A stretch of 64,000 nucleotides of DNA from contig OX637356.1 in the NCBI GenBank assembly GCA_951799405.1, forward strand, positions 9,075,229-9,139,228, written 5' to 3'. Source of the DNA: Agapetus fuscipes (taxonomy: Eukaryota; Arthropoda; Insecta; Trichoptera; Glossosomatidae). The position numbers were made by a program, and so were the translations under genes. The notes below the pieces were generated by a model. That model was given only the letters and a program-made list of their open reading frames with translations, was not told where the DNA came from and ran no database searches. Shown in pieces: positions 23,901 through 38,900 of the stretch (positions are counted from its first letter, which is position 1; the number at the start of each line of letters is the position of its first letter).

Positions 23901-26900
23901 ATTGCAAGGTTAAATATTGTGTCTTTTCTATTATCAAGACGTATTTGTTTTTCGTATTTATTTTTTTGGAACAATTAAAAAATTGGTTAGAAATCAAGTG
24001 CAAGTAATTAATATTTTTAAAAATACATTATGGCTGAAAAATGCAAATGCTATCTGCAAAATTGCTTGAATAATTTTATGCATTTAAGAAATTCAGCATT
24101 TTAACATACACAATTATTTTCCCTTTTTAAAGGAAGCAGTTCCTTTTTTGATAAGTTCCTTTTTCGAGAACGGTAAGTTTTCTTTTATTTTCCGTCAATA
24201 ATTTATTTTGTTATTTTTATGCGCTTATTTTGTAAAATTAAGCTTATTTTATGTAACAAAGTTTTAAGAAATAATTATTATTTTATGCTTTTTAAATATG
24301 TTTTAAAATTTATTTTTTTCAGCTTTGCTTACATGCTTTTCACGTTTTCCTTATGTCGCTTTTAATGGTTACGTACCCCTGATTTTATATTTATTTTATT
24401 TAAAAAAAAAACTACTTTTCCCTTAAAATATAACCTAAAGAAATTGTCTAATGAAATCTAGATTTTTTCATTTACAACAAAATAATCAAATATTGTTTTT
24501 CTTCATGCTTTCAAAGGAAACAAAAGAAGCTTGCAAGGTGAGTGAGAAAGAATTCTTCCTTTTCAAATACGAGACTATAGAAAACGTGACTAAACTACAC
24601 ATATAGGGCAACTTTTTAGCATATGGCGAGTGGAGCTTATTTATTTTTACAGGTTAGGGGGGCGGCTTTACGTCAAACAACTTTAGTTGAAGTGGGGGTT
24701 TCCTAGCTTCCGAGGAGACGGGTACTCATTTTTTGTTTAGGCTGAGTAAACCTTGTCGGTATTTTATTTTGGGTTTTGAAATAAACACCGAAAAAGGAAA
24801 TCATTTCTGACGACACCTTCGGTGGGATTCGAACCCGAGCTCTCGGCATGGAATGCAAGCACTCTACCAACTGAGCTATCGACCGAACAACAACATGGTC
24901 TAACCCAGGAGTCGGCAACCTTTTTAATCGGAAGAGCCAAAAATTATAATTTACAAATTTCAAAGTGTGTAAAGAGCCACTAATGTTTTCTTGTCGACGC
25001 ACGCAATTTTCACAAATTGCCACAAAATAACTGTCTGGTTTTCGATCAGAAGTGTTTTCTTTGATAATTTTTAATATTTGCGTATGGAACTAAAGAGCCG
25101 CAACTTCACACCCAAAGAGCCGGAACTTCACACCCAAAGAGCCGCATGTGCCTCGCGAGCCCCAGGTTGCCGACCCCTGGTCTAACCACATATTTTGCTA
25201 GCATTCCGGCCAAATTCCGTCACATTTTTTCTCTCATCATTTTTGTGTCGACTCTATTAGTTTTTAGAGTCGTCCACAACATTCTTTTTGTTGATTTCGT
25301 TCAACTCCACGATCAATCATTCGCTTTCAGAGAGCCCGTCCATTTATTTTTATCTTTCCCGGCAATCTAGCCGAGAGAAAACTAAGCCAATCGCGATGGC
25401 TGACGGAAACGCAATGACATTTCAGATTTGTATGGGAAAATAACAAAATTATGCGAGCGCGAAAATAAACATCGGATATTTTCCTTACAAAAATAATGTA
25501 CTACTTGGAATATTTTCGGCACGAATGTTCCAAATTTGAGAAGCTTACCAAACCTAACAACTTTTTAATGAATAACTAAGAAAATTAAGAAGTTAGATAT
25601 TTTTAAAATTTTAAATTACATAACGTAATTCATTAATTAATGATGCATAACCATTGTAAACCTTAATTTTTTCAATAAAAAAATACTTACATGGTTCTAC
25701 TTTCTACAAAATTATTAAAATGTAGGTACGACTGGTTTCAAGAATGGACTTCACATCGTCAGTTACAAATTATTACTAACCATGTACAAAGTTTTATTTT
25801 TTTGAATGACCTAAGTTTGAAACACCCGGACCTTAGTCACAGTTTACAGGAATTTCAAATGATAATCAATTTAAGTCACGAACTAAAAAAAAAAACATTT
25901 CTTCAACATCCTACTTCTAAACCAGGCTTGTCCAACATACGGCCCGCGGGCCACGTAAACCTGTCATCCGGCCCGCGACCACATCTAGTTATTGCGCAAT
26001 ATGTTCTTTATATATTTAAGGCAGCGGATTCTTTTCAAATTGGGGGGCGCGATCTCCCGTCGATAGAATTTTTATGGACCAAATGATCTTCCAAAATTGC
26101 GTGCCTACCCCCTCCGTCAGTAGAATTATTATGGACAAAATAAATTCTCAAAATTGCATACCTACTCCCCCCCCCCCCCCCCCCCCGTCAACAGAATTAT
26201 TATGGACAAAAGTACAACAACAAAAATTCTAGCCCGCCACGATTACAAAAGTACTCAATCCGGCCCGCCACGATTTTGAGTTGGACACCCCTGTTCTAGA
26301 CAGTATTTATCATAGGTACCTACCATAGTTCTCAGGAAAGATTGGTACAATAATTTTATATAACACTTGATTCGAAGTAGAATTAAGGAATTGGTTTTGA
26401 TAGTGGCAAATCTTTCACATTTTTCAGTCTTTCGAGAAGGTTCTTGTCCAGAACATCCAGTTTGGTTTGTCTCCCAGCTTGACAGAGGCCATCCAGTCCA
26501 TCCCAAGATGGCGACTCATCCAGGCTGCCTTGCCACACGTCATGCACGCTTCAGCCACATTCTTACACAACAGGTAAGTAAATAGAGAAATCCATAAAAT
26601 AAATAAGTACTCAGAAATGACACGGTGTCAAAACTACGATGAAAAAACAAGGTCCCAAATCCAGTCCATCCCAAAGCCTGAAGGCCACGTGCTTGACACG
26701 CCTAAGATATAGTCAGTAGGTACCTCTCCGTCTGAATGACGGCCGCAGACTGACTTAGAAAGGCGATGAGCTCGCTTTAAGTACTCATAAAATACCGACG
26801 TCTTTCACTTTTCATACAACAATGTCGGATGTAAACTTTATGTAAAATACTCCTTACACCAAAAATCCAATAAAGCCAATATACGACTTATCTGTGGATT

Positions 26901-29900
26901 GTATGTTTTTTAATAATATAAAAAGTAGATTAGTTCCCTATCTATACCTATATCGATATCGAGTTATGTTTAAGAATATTAAGTAAGTAGGTATGAAAAT
27001 AATGAGAAGCCAGCAAATCAAGACACTTTATTTTCCTTTTTTCTCAGTCCACTCGGAAGTCTTCTTCAATCTTATCCATGTCTTTCAATCAGATATGGTG
27101 TTCAGCTTTTTTTAATGTGACATCTCGAAGTTTAATCAAAGGGAGTTGTAAATAGTCGAATGGTCACCAGACGGGTTTGTGATTATCTTTTGATCCGCAA
27201 GGACTATTTTATTTCATCCTCCAGGCAAGCCTAGCGAGCATTCCAGTATCTGCAACCTTTTGAGGTGTACTGCCTAGGGGTTACAGGTTCCTCTGGCAAT
27301 ATACCTACATACTTTAAGTAAATTAATTCTTATTCAAATTGCTTCAAAGCATGATAAATATACATTGATGACCCAGTTATTGTACTACACATCGTTAAGT
27401 TGATGTTAACATTTTGTGAAATGCCAAGTTCACAAAGGCGAAGCGCCATTGTATGAGTCCATTAACTTTATATCCAACTACCTGTGGAGGTATGTAAACA
27501 AAACTGTGGCGACCTTTTGTTGACCTTGTTATGGTGCAAAATGAACAAGTGACAGACTTTTAGCGAAAATCAGAAAAAATGGAATGAACTCACCAATGTA
27601 TAGGAGCTGTGCAGTTTTTCTACCTTCTTATTTGGAAGCACTTGACACAAATTAATAATAATGATTTTTTCACACGCGGAAAAAAAATATTCTTCATGAG
27701 ATAAGTTACACACATTGGTACACAAAAATCGAATTTACCTACACCCGTACACGGATATTAATGAATTTAGATGACAGCTAAAAATGGCACCATTATGACT
27801 TCAAACTGTTACAATCAATGATTATTACTTTTCATTTCTTCAACAAAACACTTCGTATAAATTAGCGATTTAGTAAACTTCACGTTGAACCATCAAAAGT
27901 GTCTTTATTACAAGATCGCGATGTTAGTTCCAATTTTTGTTACGTTCGTTTTAAAACGTGTAGGTCTATAACTAACTTTTTAAAACTCAACTGTCAAAAA
28001 CCAGCATGAAGTTGGTTCTCCGCAAAACTTTCTCAACCAATCATACAATCTGTCATATCGTGGACCAATCAGAAAGCGCAATGCTGCTGATTCGACTTGC
28101 GCGATTTTCACACACGTCTTTAGTTGACAGCCGACTGTTGTGTGGTGAGGGGTGTTAGCGCGATTTTTCGTTATTTTTTTAATAAATATTCCGAAAAAAA
28201 TGGATTAGGTAAGTACTTACTTAGTTACTAATTTATTAAATGTGGTCGGAACATTTTCCAATTTGGAACCTTTTTCTCGGAGAGCAAACGTCAGTCTTGT
28301 ACGGGACTGCCGTCCTTAGCAACCAATAACAAAATATTTGTTGCTTTTTCGTAAGCAAACAACACAATATTGTATATGCCAATTCACGTGCGAACCTAAT
28401 TATTATGTGTATAATGCCTCAAAATTTGTTTCACAAATACATGTCTTGTTTTTTTCTGAGTAAAAAGTTTGGTCACTTCAAAAAATGATTCAATTTTCAG
28501 GACAATCTTTTTCTGTGTCTTGAGGTGTGGTTTTATTTTTCAGTTCCAATGATCACTGATTTTCAAAATCAACATTCTACTTACATTTTCATTGTCAAAG
28601 ACTAATTAACTTTTGATTTGAAAACTTAAAATATTGTTTTCTTAAAAAAAATGTTGTCATTTTTATGACGTTATTATACAAATCAAACTTCTTTGCTTAC
28701 AGCTTCCTTTTGCTACCAAATCTTTAACCTTGGAATTACAAAGTCATTTTTTTTAATTCTCAGAGTCAAAGATCTTCAATGCTTGGGAGCCGTGGAAACC
28801 AAGTTGCTGTATACTCTCCACTGGATTATTCTGGATGCCGCTGAGGAATGCGCCGAGGCTGACTTTGAGAAGGGAATCTTTCATTCCAATCCCTTCTACT
28901 ACCTGTTCTCAGTGCCGTCCATATCGGTAAAATTTTCCAGTATTTTTATTTTTCATGTAGGTATACCTATACTCGATTGTGATAGCTTATGTAGATAATA
29001 ATATAAGGATGATTTCTTTGGTGTTTTTTGTGTGAGTGACGCCTCAAAAACCCTCTGCGAGCTTGGTCATCGCTACAGAAAGAACCAATTCTCAAGCAAG
29101 ACACAGTTGCTGTAAGGCTGAATGGACCTTTGGGACTGGTCTTTGGTAAAGGTATATGAATTTTTCAACCCAACAAAGAGCATATTTGAAATTATAAATG
29201 AAATATTTTCTGTGCTCTGCCGGGATTCAAAGCCACAACTTCCTTTTACGAGTCCAAAGCGTTACCATGAGACTACAGACCGGTCAAACTTTTAATTAAT
29301 GACCATAAAAAACTACTACTTATTGCTGTAATGGGTCATAAGGGATCCTCAGGAGTGTGACTGTGGAACAAATAACCGGATAAAAAGACACTTATTGGAC
29401 GACCGTTCACTGGGAAGATATCAGCGAGGACATCCGCTAGGTGACTCCAGAAGCGGAGCAATGGTTAGGCAAGCGGGAGTCAACAATTTAAAACCTCGAC
29501 TGAATGACGCAACCAATAGAGCTGTGAAATTAAATTTCCGATCGCAATGCAAAAAGTAAACTTATGATCAAAGTTGGCTCAACTACAAACAGGATGCAAC
29601 AAAATGATTTGCCCCTTTGTTGAATAGTCAAAATCTTGCGCTGCTTATTAAAAGGTACCCAGTTATTTTGATGAAAAAAAAAATAAAAATGTTCCCTCCA
29701 ACCTTTAGGAATAAATTGACATTAAATTTTTGTTTCATTTTCAGCTTTTTGTCTACCTTTTTGCCCCAATCGCTCAACATCTGAAAGAGTCAGACTTCCA
29801 GAACTTCCGTCTTGAAAATGGTTTGAAGATTTGGCAGGCGCTGTGGGAGTTCCGAAGACCTGACGCTGCTTGCTTCAGTGTCCTCTGCAAACCAAGACCC

Positions 29901-32900
29901 AGAACTCTAGGGCCCACATCCGGACTTAGAGGGCCCACAGATGTCTTCCCAGGGCGTAAGTGTTCCATGAAGATAACATTTATTTACATGTACCACACAG
30001 TTTGACCAGCTAACAAGTTGGAAGTTTGCTGCAAGAAACATGAGGAGTAGTGGTGCAGTACTTTGGAGGCTAAGGCCCATTTCAGACACAACTAATTCTG
30101 CCCGGATTGTCTATGGATTACCGGATACACTGTGTGAAAGCTTTCATACGTCATCTCCATACACTACTGACTTCTGACCCAGTGCCAGATTGGAAAAAAC
30201 TTAGACAAACCTGGCAGAATGTGTTTAGTATAAAATGGCTTAATTTGGGATGTAGTAGGTAAAATTGAAAAGAGTAAGAATTTTTGATATGGTATCAAAC
30301 CCTTTAGGACTAGTTAACATGCTTACATGATGTTACTTATTAATTAGTTAGATTTCTGCAAAAAAAAATGCCTTTTACAGGGAAAGCATCTCGGGATGAA
30401 TACGCCAATGCCGAAAGCCCTCCAAGTCAAACTGTCAGCGTGTCGTTTTCTGATCATCAAACAACCAAGACTTCCAATGAGGAGGAGGTAAGAGATGTTT
30501 TACCAATAATTATCAGCAAAATATTTTAAATGTTTCCATTTGAAATAACCTTTATAGGAGAATGCTTTAGGGTTTTTAACATGCAACGATATGCCGCGCA
30601 CTGATTTCTCAGCTGTTCTTATTTTTATTATTTTTTCTCCCTTTTTGATTATTTGTTATTTTTAGGAGGATCAACGATAGTCCGGTCGATAGCTCAGTTG
30701 GTAGAGTGCTTGCATTCTACCCCGTGAGCTCGGGTTCGAATCCCACCGAGGAGGGTGTCAGAAATGATTTCCTATTTCGGTGTTTATTTCAAACCCCATA
30801 ATAAAAATACCGGCAAGGTTTACTCAGCCTTCACAAGAAATGAGTACCAGCCCCCTCGGGAGCTGGGAAACCCCCACTTCAACTGAAGTGGTTGGCGTAA
30901 GCTTACCTGTAAAAATAAATAGGTTCAACTCGCCACATGCGACCCCTTCGGGGATAACGCGGCAAGAAGTTACACTATATGTGTAGCTTAGTTGCGTTGC
31001 GTTGCGTTTTCAACAAATATACATCATACTGCAATAAAAATTTGAAGCTGATTTCAGCTTACTATATATATTTTTTGTGACACCTTCAATTTGATAAATG
31101 TGTTTCTGTATGAAGTCATTATTCCCACGTTTTTTTTAGCTACTCTAATATTGTCTGTCCACTTCTTCCGCCAATTTGGCGTATGATTCTTGAAACCCCC
31201 TTTCTTTCCTATTTTTATACAAAAAGTTAATCAACTTTTTTGAAAAAAAAACTGCAAAATAATATAACTCAAAACAATTTTGACGAATGTTGGTATAGAG
31301 CAGATTGAATTTCTTAATGTTTTATTGAAGTCATATTTGACATCGTCAGATTGAGTTTGTGCACCTTTCGCTGGGAAGAGGCACATCTTATGATGACATC
31401 AGAAAAATACCATGGAAACAATAGGAAATCTGATCTTTTCTTAAGTGTGCTTAATAACCATTTAAATTTCAAATCATCAATATAAAAAATATATTGATCG
31501 TCTTGCATCTCATCAAAAGTCACAACCCATTCTTTACAGACTTCTTTTCATTTCAGATATTTGACATTTTTTCTTTCTGCGCCATCATTTCAATCATCAT
31601 TAATTTCACCAACTTATTACATATAGGTGCACGTTTCTCAGGGTTGGCTGTCGTCTCCGAAAGACACTGTCTTCCCAGAGACCATTCCTGAGGAGAGCTC
31701 CAGCACAGAAGAGGAACATGTGGTGAGCTGCCCAATTCATTTTTAGTGTATCCAATTAAGTGCCTGGTTCTTCTTTTTCTTAATATGGATCTTTTGATGA
31801 GAAATTATAATTTTTTTAAAAAACACAAAAGTTGTATCTTCCCAAATTGAGTGTTTATTTCACCTCGAGTACGTATTATTTGTCATAAAAATGGATTTTT
31901 ACTGTGTGAATACACAAACTCTAAAAAGTTGGTTCTTTTGATTTGTGTTTCACAAAAAAATTGGTGAATACTTTTGAGTCTTGAAATGAAGATGTCTTAT
32001 CTTTTTTACATTTCAGGTTTGGCACCAGGACTGGAAATCTCATCCCCACGGAGATTCTTACCTACGGAATATGGGTAATATTGAAGATGGCCGCAAGTGA
32101 ACAGCTGATTAGTCTTTGACATAGAAATATTACCAATATTCGGTAGGTAAGAATTATCGTGGTGATGAGACTTCCAGCCCTGGGCGTTGACCAATCACCA
32201 TCTCATTAGCTTAGATCTGTGCAAGTTTTTCATGGCTCATTCTGGAGGCACAATCTCTCCAAAAACAATTCCTGGATCTACTCCTTCTCAATATGTCCTT
32301 CATTTCACAGAGTATTTATATGTGTACATTATGAATATGATGAGGTTATGCTAAACCAAAGCATTAATCCAAAAATGTATTAAAACTAAGACTCTGCATT
32401 TAGTAAGTATTTTAGTTTTCATACATTTTAGACATAATTTTAACACAGATGTTTATTCTTGATATATTTCAAGTTATATGGACCACCATCAGAACTTGAA
32501 AGAAAATATCAAGAGTCTCAATCCGTGCATGAAAGCCTACAAACTTGATTTTGATATTTGAGACACTGCCCCAATATATTGTTGAACCCCTTTCAGGTGA
32601 TCTTCCAGCAGAACTCCTCAGGTCTACTGCGGGATCCATCCATCTACACAGCAGACGCCAGCATGCTGCATCAGTCAGGAGCCAGGCTTGGAGTGGCACT
32701 GGGGCCTCCTTGCGCTTTGGACATCAAAGGAACATTACCTTCCACTAAAGGCACTCCTCAAGTACAAAAAATGAGGTAAGAGACATTATTGAGATTATGT
32801 TGGACCAGATTGAAAACCCCCCACAATCGCCGCCTGCGTAATTATCCCTCCCTTAAGCACCCAAGTTATCCTCAGGTTGGGAATAACTGCCCTAACAGAC

Positions 32901-35900
32901 TAACTAGACTGGAGCTTTGCGGTGGCTGGGCCAGTTGCCTAGAACCATTTAGCTGTCGGTGCTCGCACAAACCAGCCTTCCACCACCTTCAGAGAGGGAC
33001 TTAGGACACCAGGCGCGAGCGGTTCGTACATACGATGGATTCACCGAATCCCTAACCTAAAGGTGTTAATGTATGGCAAATGATATTATATATTCTGCTC
33101 AAGAGCATCGTACTTATGCAGCGGCGATTACAAACATCGCTATCGAGCGTAAGCGAGATATGATATATATGTATCTAACTACATACATATGTCATGCCAT
33201 ATATGTCTATACTGTGTAGTCAACCACTGAGTCAACACGTGTCGAAACAAACGAATCATCATAATATGCGAATACTGGCTGGTCACACACTTCCAAATCA
33301 AAGCAATTTTTTTGTTTATGCGCATGCGCAATACGATCGATGGGATTTCGCTACTCGCGTGAAATACGGCAGAGGTTACAGAATCCAACATACAAAAATT
33401 GACCTTATTGTCTTCAGACATTCTGGACAAAATAGGGTATTGCAAAGCGGGCGGATTTGACTATCTTCTCTTACTTTTATATTTTCCCTTTTGTATGACA
33501 TCAAATAAATAATTTTAGCACTAATATGAATAATTATTCTTCCTTCATGTATTAGTTTGCGTCGCACGGCCACGGTATTCAATATTTTTGTTCTTTGAAA
33601 AATAAAAATATGGATCCATCTTGTTCTCAAGTTGTTAATTCAAATAGTAGATGTGACTGTTTAATTGAATCATTGTTACGTAAAACTTTTTTGTCTAGAC
33701 AATTTGCGGAAAAAAGTGTTTGGTCTAGACTTTCACGATGCTGTAATCGACGACTTTATGAAGAAAGAGCGTAGAATTGAGCTCAAGTATAAGTAAATGA
33801 ATATCAGGTAAGTCATTTTTACAATAAAAATATAAATTGTTTATTGAAATCATTAAAATGTAATCAGGGAAATGTTCGCACATATGTTAATTTTAGACTT
33901 TCGGAGCAGAGCGTTTATTTGGATATCTTTTTAGTTACAGCTGTCAAATACAATAAGTACGTGCATTTCGTTTGTTGGCTAACAATTATTTTTATATAGG
34001 TAGGTATATGAATCTATGTTTTTCTTCAGCTTCCCATGGGGAACAGATCACGGACCGCCACTGTAGGACACTGCTTTTTTCTAGAAGGCATGGCGCCCTT
34101 GAGATGGTCCTGGACCATTAAATGACGCCACAGAAAATAAATCATCCATCATCATCACCTAAATCTAATGGATCATGCAAGTTAAGTTTAATGAATTGCA
34201 GTTCCTCTGACAAAGACAGTGTGGAGAGTTGTCTCCGCAGTCCCCACGCAGGCGCCGCCACGGTCCCAGCAGGCGGGAAGGGCCCCGATGTCCCGGCCGC
34301 CTGCTTCATGGACGTGGCCGTTCTCCGCTGTCTATTTGTCTCCCAGTGGCAGGAGGAAGGTGTCTACTGGGGGCTACATTATGTCTACAACCGGTGAGAT
34401 AATAAGCTTCCTTATTAATTGTGTTCTTGTTTACTTTTGTTATAGATGAATTCTTGAAGTAACCAGGCGACCAACACAAAGACGTAGTTCGCAATGTGGG
34501 CTGTTACCAGTTTCTATTTCTATTTTTTTTTATTAAAATAAAATAGTTTTGTGAAGAAGAATGCAACTCACCAACCTATTTTTCCTGTCTAGAAACCGAT
34601 GTTAACATTATCAATTAATAATTCATTATTTAATATTTTAATGAATTTATAATATTTACCCAATGACATCTGTTAAACCAGGATCAAAGTTATTGTTGAT
34701 AAGACACGGTGCAGGCAAGGTTCAACTTGCCCTTGTTTCAATAATGCAAATTTGATTGCCAACACCTAATTCACTTGACCATACCATACATTAAAAATAC
34801 CTTAACACGATTCATTGATTATGTTTCAGTTTACGAGACATAAGTGACGACGTATCAAGTCAAAGTCAACCCAGGAAACGGAGCAACTCCCTGCCCATCC
34901 CTAAGATAGAAGTGTCCATCTACCAGAGCCCCGAGTCCAAGAAACGAGAATCCTTGAAGAACTTCATGGAAGTACCAGATCTTAAGGAAGCTCCACCTGT
35001 GCCAGATGTCCAGTATCAACCGCCAGTGAAGGAAGAGCCCATTGTGAGGAGGGCAAGCGAAAAGGTCAAAAGACGGATGAAAATGGCCGATTTGAAGGCA
35101 TTTGTGGAGACAAAGTTAATGTCTAAATCGGAGAGAGCCCTGGAGAAGATAGGAGTGGAGGAACCTAAAGCTGTTCCCTATGAACAATCGGTGAGATTTA
35201 TTATTCACTTGTGTTTGGACAGTTTACCTTTTTTTGGTGTTATAGATTTTCACTTGAAAAGTGCCATCTTTTAGTGACTGTTGCAAGGTTACAATGTACT
35301 TTTATGATTAGACCACAGATGGATAAAGTATGTATTTTTTAATTAAATAGTGTCTATTTTATTAACAAATTTCTCTATGAGGAGTTGGAATCATGTCCAA
35401 TGCCACCAGGAAGCCTGAATGTGTTGTCAAATAAAGATAAACTAAATGGTGTCTGTACAATTGATGAAGACAAAATATAAATTGTGTTTCATTTGAATTT
35501 GTCCCTAAAAAATATAAAAATCAATCAGTATGAATTTTCAGTGTTAATACACCAACCATAAAAAAATATAAATTGTTAAGTCACAGCGTTGAATTGCTAG
35601 GGTGAAATTATACAAATATGTTTGATGTTATTGGTTGTTTAGGACCCTAGTCATATAGACTGACAAATGCTCACTGACAACACACATTTGGAACTTTATT
35701 CTGACTATGTGAAAGGGTTGTAAATTTTAGGTAAACAAGCTTTGCTTGGACAACACGTTAATAGCTTCTACAACATTTATACAAGGAACATCTAAACTCA
35801 GGGTTAATCCATGTAGTTCCTCGATAAACCGCGGTTGTGAAAAAAGATTTACGTATTCAGCAAAAGTTTGGAAATCTTTATGAAGACATCATATTTTTTT

Positions 35901-38900
35901 CAAAAAGGAATTGATCCTGCTTATCCTAAAAACAAAATTTCACTTATATTCTGATTCAATAATTTCAGGACTATCATCGCAGTCTGGATACGGGAGACGG
36001 AGATCGGCCCGGTTCAGCTCTCGGCCACAATTTCCCACCAATGTCGCCGGTTGCTCATCGCAACAGAATCATGGCAACACCATCCAACCTCGTCAAAGGA
36101 AAATCAATGCCCAGCCTAAGGTATGCCGACAAAATAATAATTTTATTTCATTCTATATAGACATAGTTTTAGCACCCATATTCTATCAATTCAAATTAAA
36201 AATGTAAGTTTTGTTTTTAAACTCCCTGTCTTTTAACAGTCTTCAAATCTTCTACAACATATTAATTTAATTAATCCACCATAATAGGTTGTGAAAAAAA
36301 ATAGAGCTTTCTTGTTTGGCAAGTATTTTTTGTTTGTTTGAAAACTATTTCAAGAATAATGATAAAATGAAGGTAGGTCTTATGGCAAGGTGTTTGCATA
36401 TAAGTGTGCTATCTCATGTAAAGCATGATGGAGATTATTGATTGTCTGCGTGTCCCACAATCATAGCTGGCCGCACTAACAATGAACGCAGCGCCGAGCA
36501 AAAGAGGAAACAGCTGATCTTTGTTATTACCTTGTGAACTTATGGATGCGTGACCATCCAATAAGCTTACTGTTGTCGACAACACCAGCGCCATTTGAAG
36601 AGGAACAGAACCGAAATCAACCAAAATATTCAGTGTATACACCTTATATATCCACCTTGAATTATAGATAATAGTGTACCTATACAGAAAATATTTATTT
36701 TCAAAAAGTCTGAAGTTTGCATAATGATAATAATTTCTGTTAGAAATCCTCGAATGTGATTAGCTCCCTTTAGATTGCATTGGAATTTTATGGTGATGTG
36801 ATTATTTTACTATTTTTTCCTAGAAATAACTAAACTGATCTTGATTTTGTCTTCTAAATTGATTTCACTATGGAAATGTTAAAGGTTTCTTCATTGTTTC
36901 ACATTTTTGTGTTGAATTAAAATTTATTTATCTACTAATTATGGAAAATGATTCAAACGCAGAATGTGATCTTATTATGCCTTAGTCATTGAATCCTTGA
37001 ACTTCTATATGTAAAGAAGAATTCTGTGTTTGAATTATATTTCATCAATACTTACATTGTACCTTATATTCTCTTTCATTGACTAATGAATTCAAATTAT
37101 AAAAAGTAAACCTGTCAAAAAAACCTACAAATATTATCATGTATAGGGTCCTGTCAAAATGTTCAGTATTTGTAGGACACCTCCCTTTCCACAACATTGT
37201 TTTTTGGTGTTTTTATTTTATTTAAAAAAACCTTATAAGCAAGCAAAACGAAGAGCCAAAACCGTCGTCTTTGAGAGTAAGATGAAAATAGAAAGTAAGG
37301 AAAATGAGAGAGCGCAGCAGAATTTCCTCACCAATAAAAAAACATTCTGGAGCTGGGTACGTGATAAAAACGAAAGTCGCGGATCAACCACCCCAGGCAT
37401 TAAAAACGCTGAGGGAATCTTGCTGTGGGACGAAAGTGATGTAAGGAAGAGATGGAATGAATATTTTAAAAATTTATATGGCCAGGGCGAAAGAGACGTT
37501 TATGATGTTGAATATAATGACAGCGATGAAGAAATTGTGAAAGAGGATGTGATAATAAGTATAAAAGATCTGAAGAATGGAAAAGCTGCTGGGAATGATG
37601 GTGTGAATGCTGAGATGATCAAATGTGCTGGGGAATGCATGGTTGAATGGATGTTTGAACTGTGCAAGATGTGTGTGAAAGAGAGTAAAGTGCCGATGGA
37701 CTGGAAAAAGGCGGTCATTGTTCCTATCTACAAAGAAAAAGGTGACAAAAAGGACTGCCAAAATTTCAGGCCCATCAGTCTTCTCAGTATAGCTGGTAAA
37801 GTATTGTGTAAGGTTCTCATAAAAAAAGTGAGACTGTCTACCGGTCATGGGGTTTCTGATATCCAGACTGGCTTTATGCCAGGAAGAGGGTGTGTAGACC
37901 AGATCTTCACTCTCAGACAGATTGTTGAAAAACATCTGGCTGTGGGTCGGAAGGTCTACACGGCTTTTGTGGATCTCGAGAAGGCTTTTGACTCGGTGGA
38001 CAGAGGTATGATGTGGAAAGTACTCCTAAAGTATGGTGTGAACGGCAAGCTTCTGAATGGAATACGCGCCATCTATGAAAATAGTTTGGCGTGTGTAAGA
38101 GTGGATGGTAAATGTAGCGAATGGTTTGATGTTTACAAGGGAGTACGACAGGGGTGTGTAATGAGTCTGTGGTTATTTAACATAATCATGGACAATTGTA
38201 TGAAAGAAGCAGAAATTTCTCATTATGTTGTGAAAGTGGGTGAAACGAATGTTGGAGTTCTTCTCTATGCTGACGATGCCGTAGTGTTGGCTGATACAGC
38301 GGAGGACCTCCAGATGATACTCACCAAAATGAATGATGCTTTTAGTAAGAACGGTTTAAAAGTGAATGCCAGTAAGACGAAAGTATTAGTGTTTGACAGG
38401 ACTGAGGAATGCGAGGAAATTGAGATAAGACTGAATGAAACAAGAGTGGAGGTCGTGAAAGAATTTGATTATCTGGGAAGCAAGTTTGAGTCGAATGGGA
38501 AATTGACGAAAGAATTGGAAAAGCGTGCTAGTAGAGGAAGAAGTGTAATGGGAACGATTGGAAGAATTGTAAGAAATAGGAAACTTACAAAGAAAATGAG
38601 ATTGGCGGTCCACAATGGCATATTGGTTCCGACATTGATGTATGAAAGTGAGGCGTGGACAGTTAATGAATGTGAGCTGAGTAAAGTATGTACGGTTGAA
38701 ATGGCTTACCTGAGAGCAATGGCTGGAAAAACACTGAATGATAGAGTACGTAATGATTGGGTGATGAACGAGTGTGGTATAAAAGAGAATTTGAGAATGA
38801 AAGTACAAAAAAGTACGATGAGATGTTTCGGACATCTCGAAAGAATGGATGATGAACGACTAACGAAGAAAGTGTACAAAGGAAATGTCAGAGGAAAGCG

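Noticed and set aside
29340..29560. Possible coding remnant in intron 3
   Set aside because: Mixed composition and short frames, but nothing could be matched to a family.
31557..31626. Possible longer exon 6 using the acceptor TTTCAG at about 31556
   Set aside because: Its reading adds a hydrophobic, stop-prone stretch and breaks the phase 0 join with exon 5.
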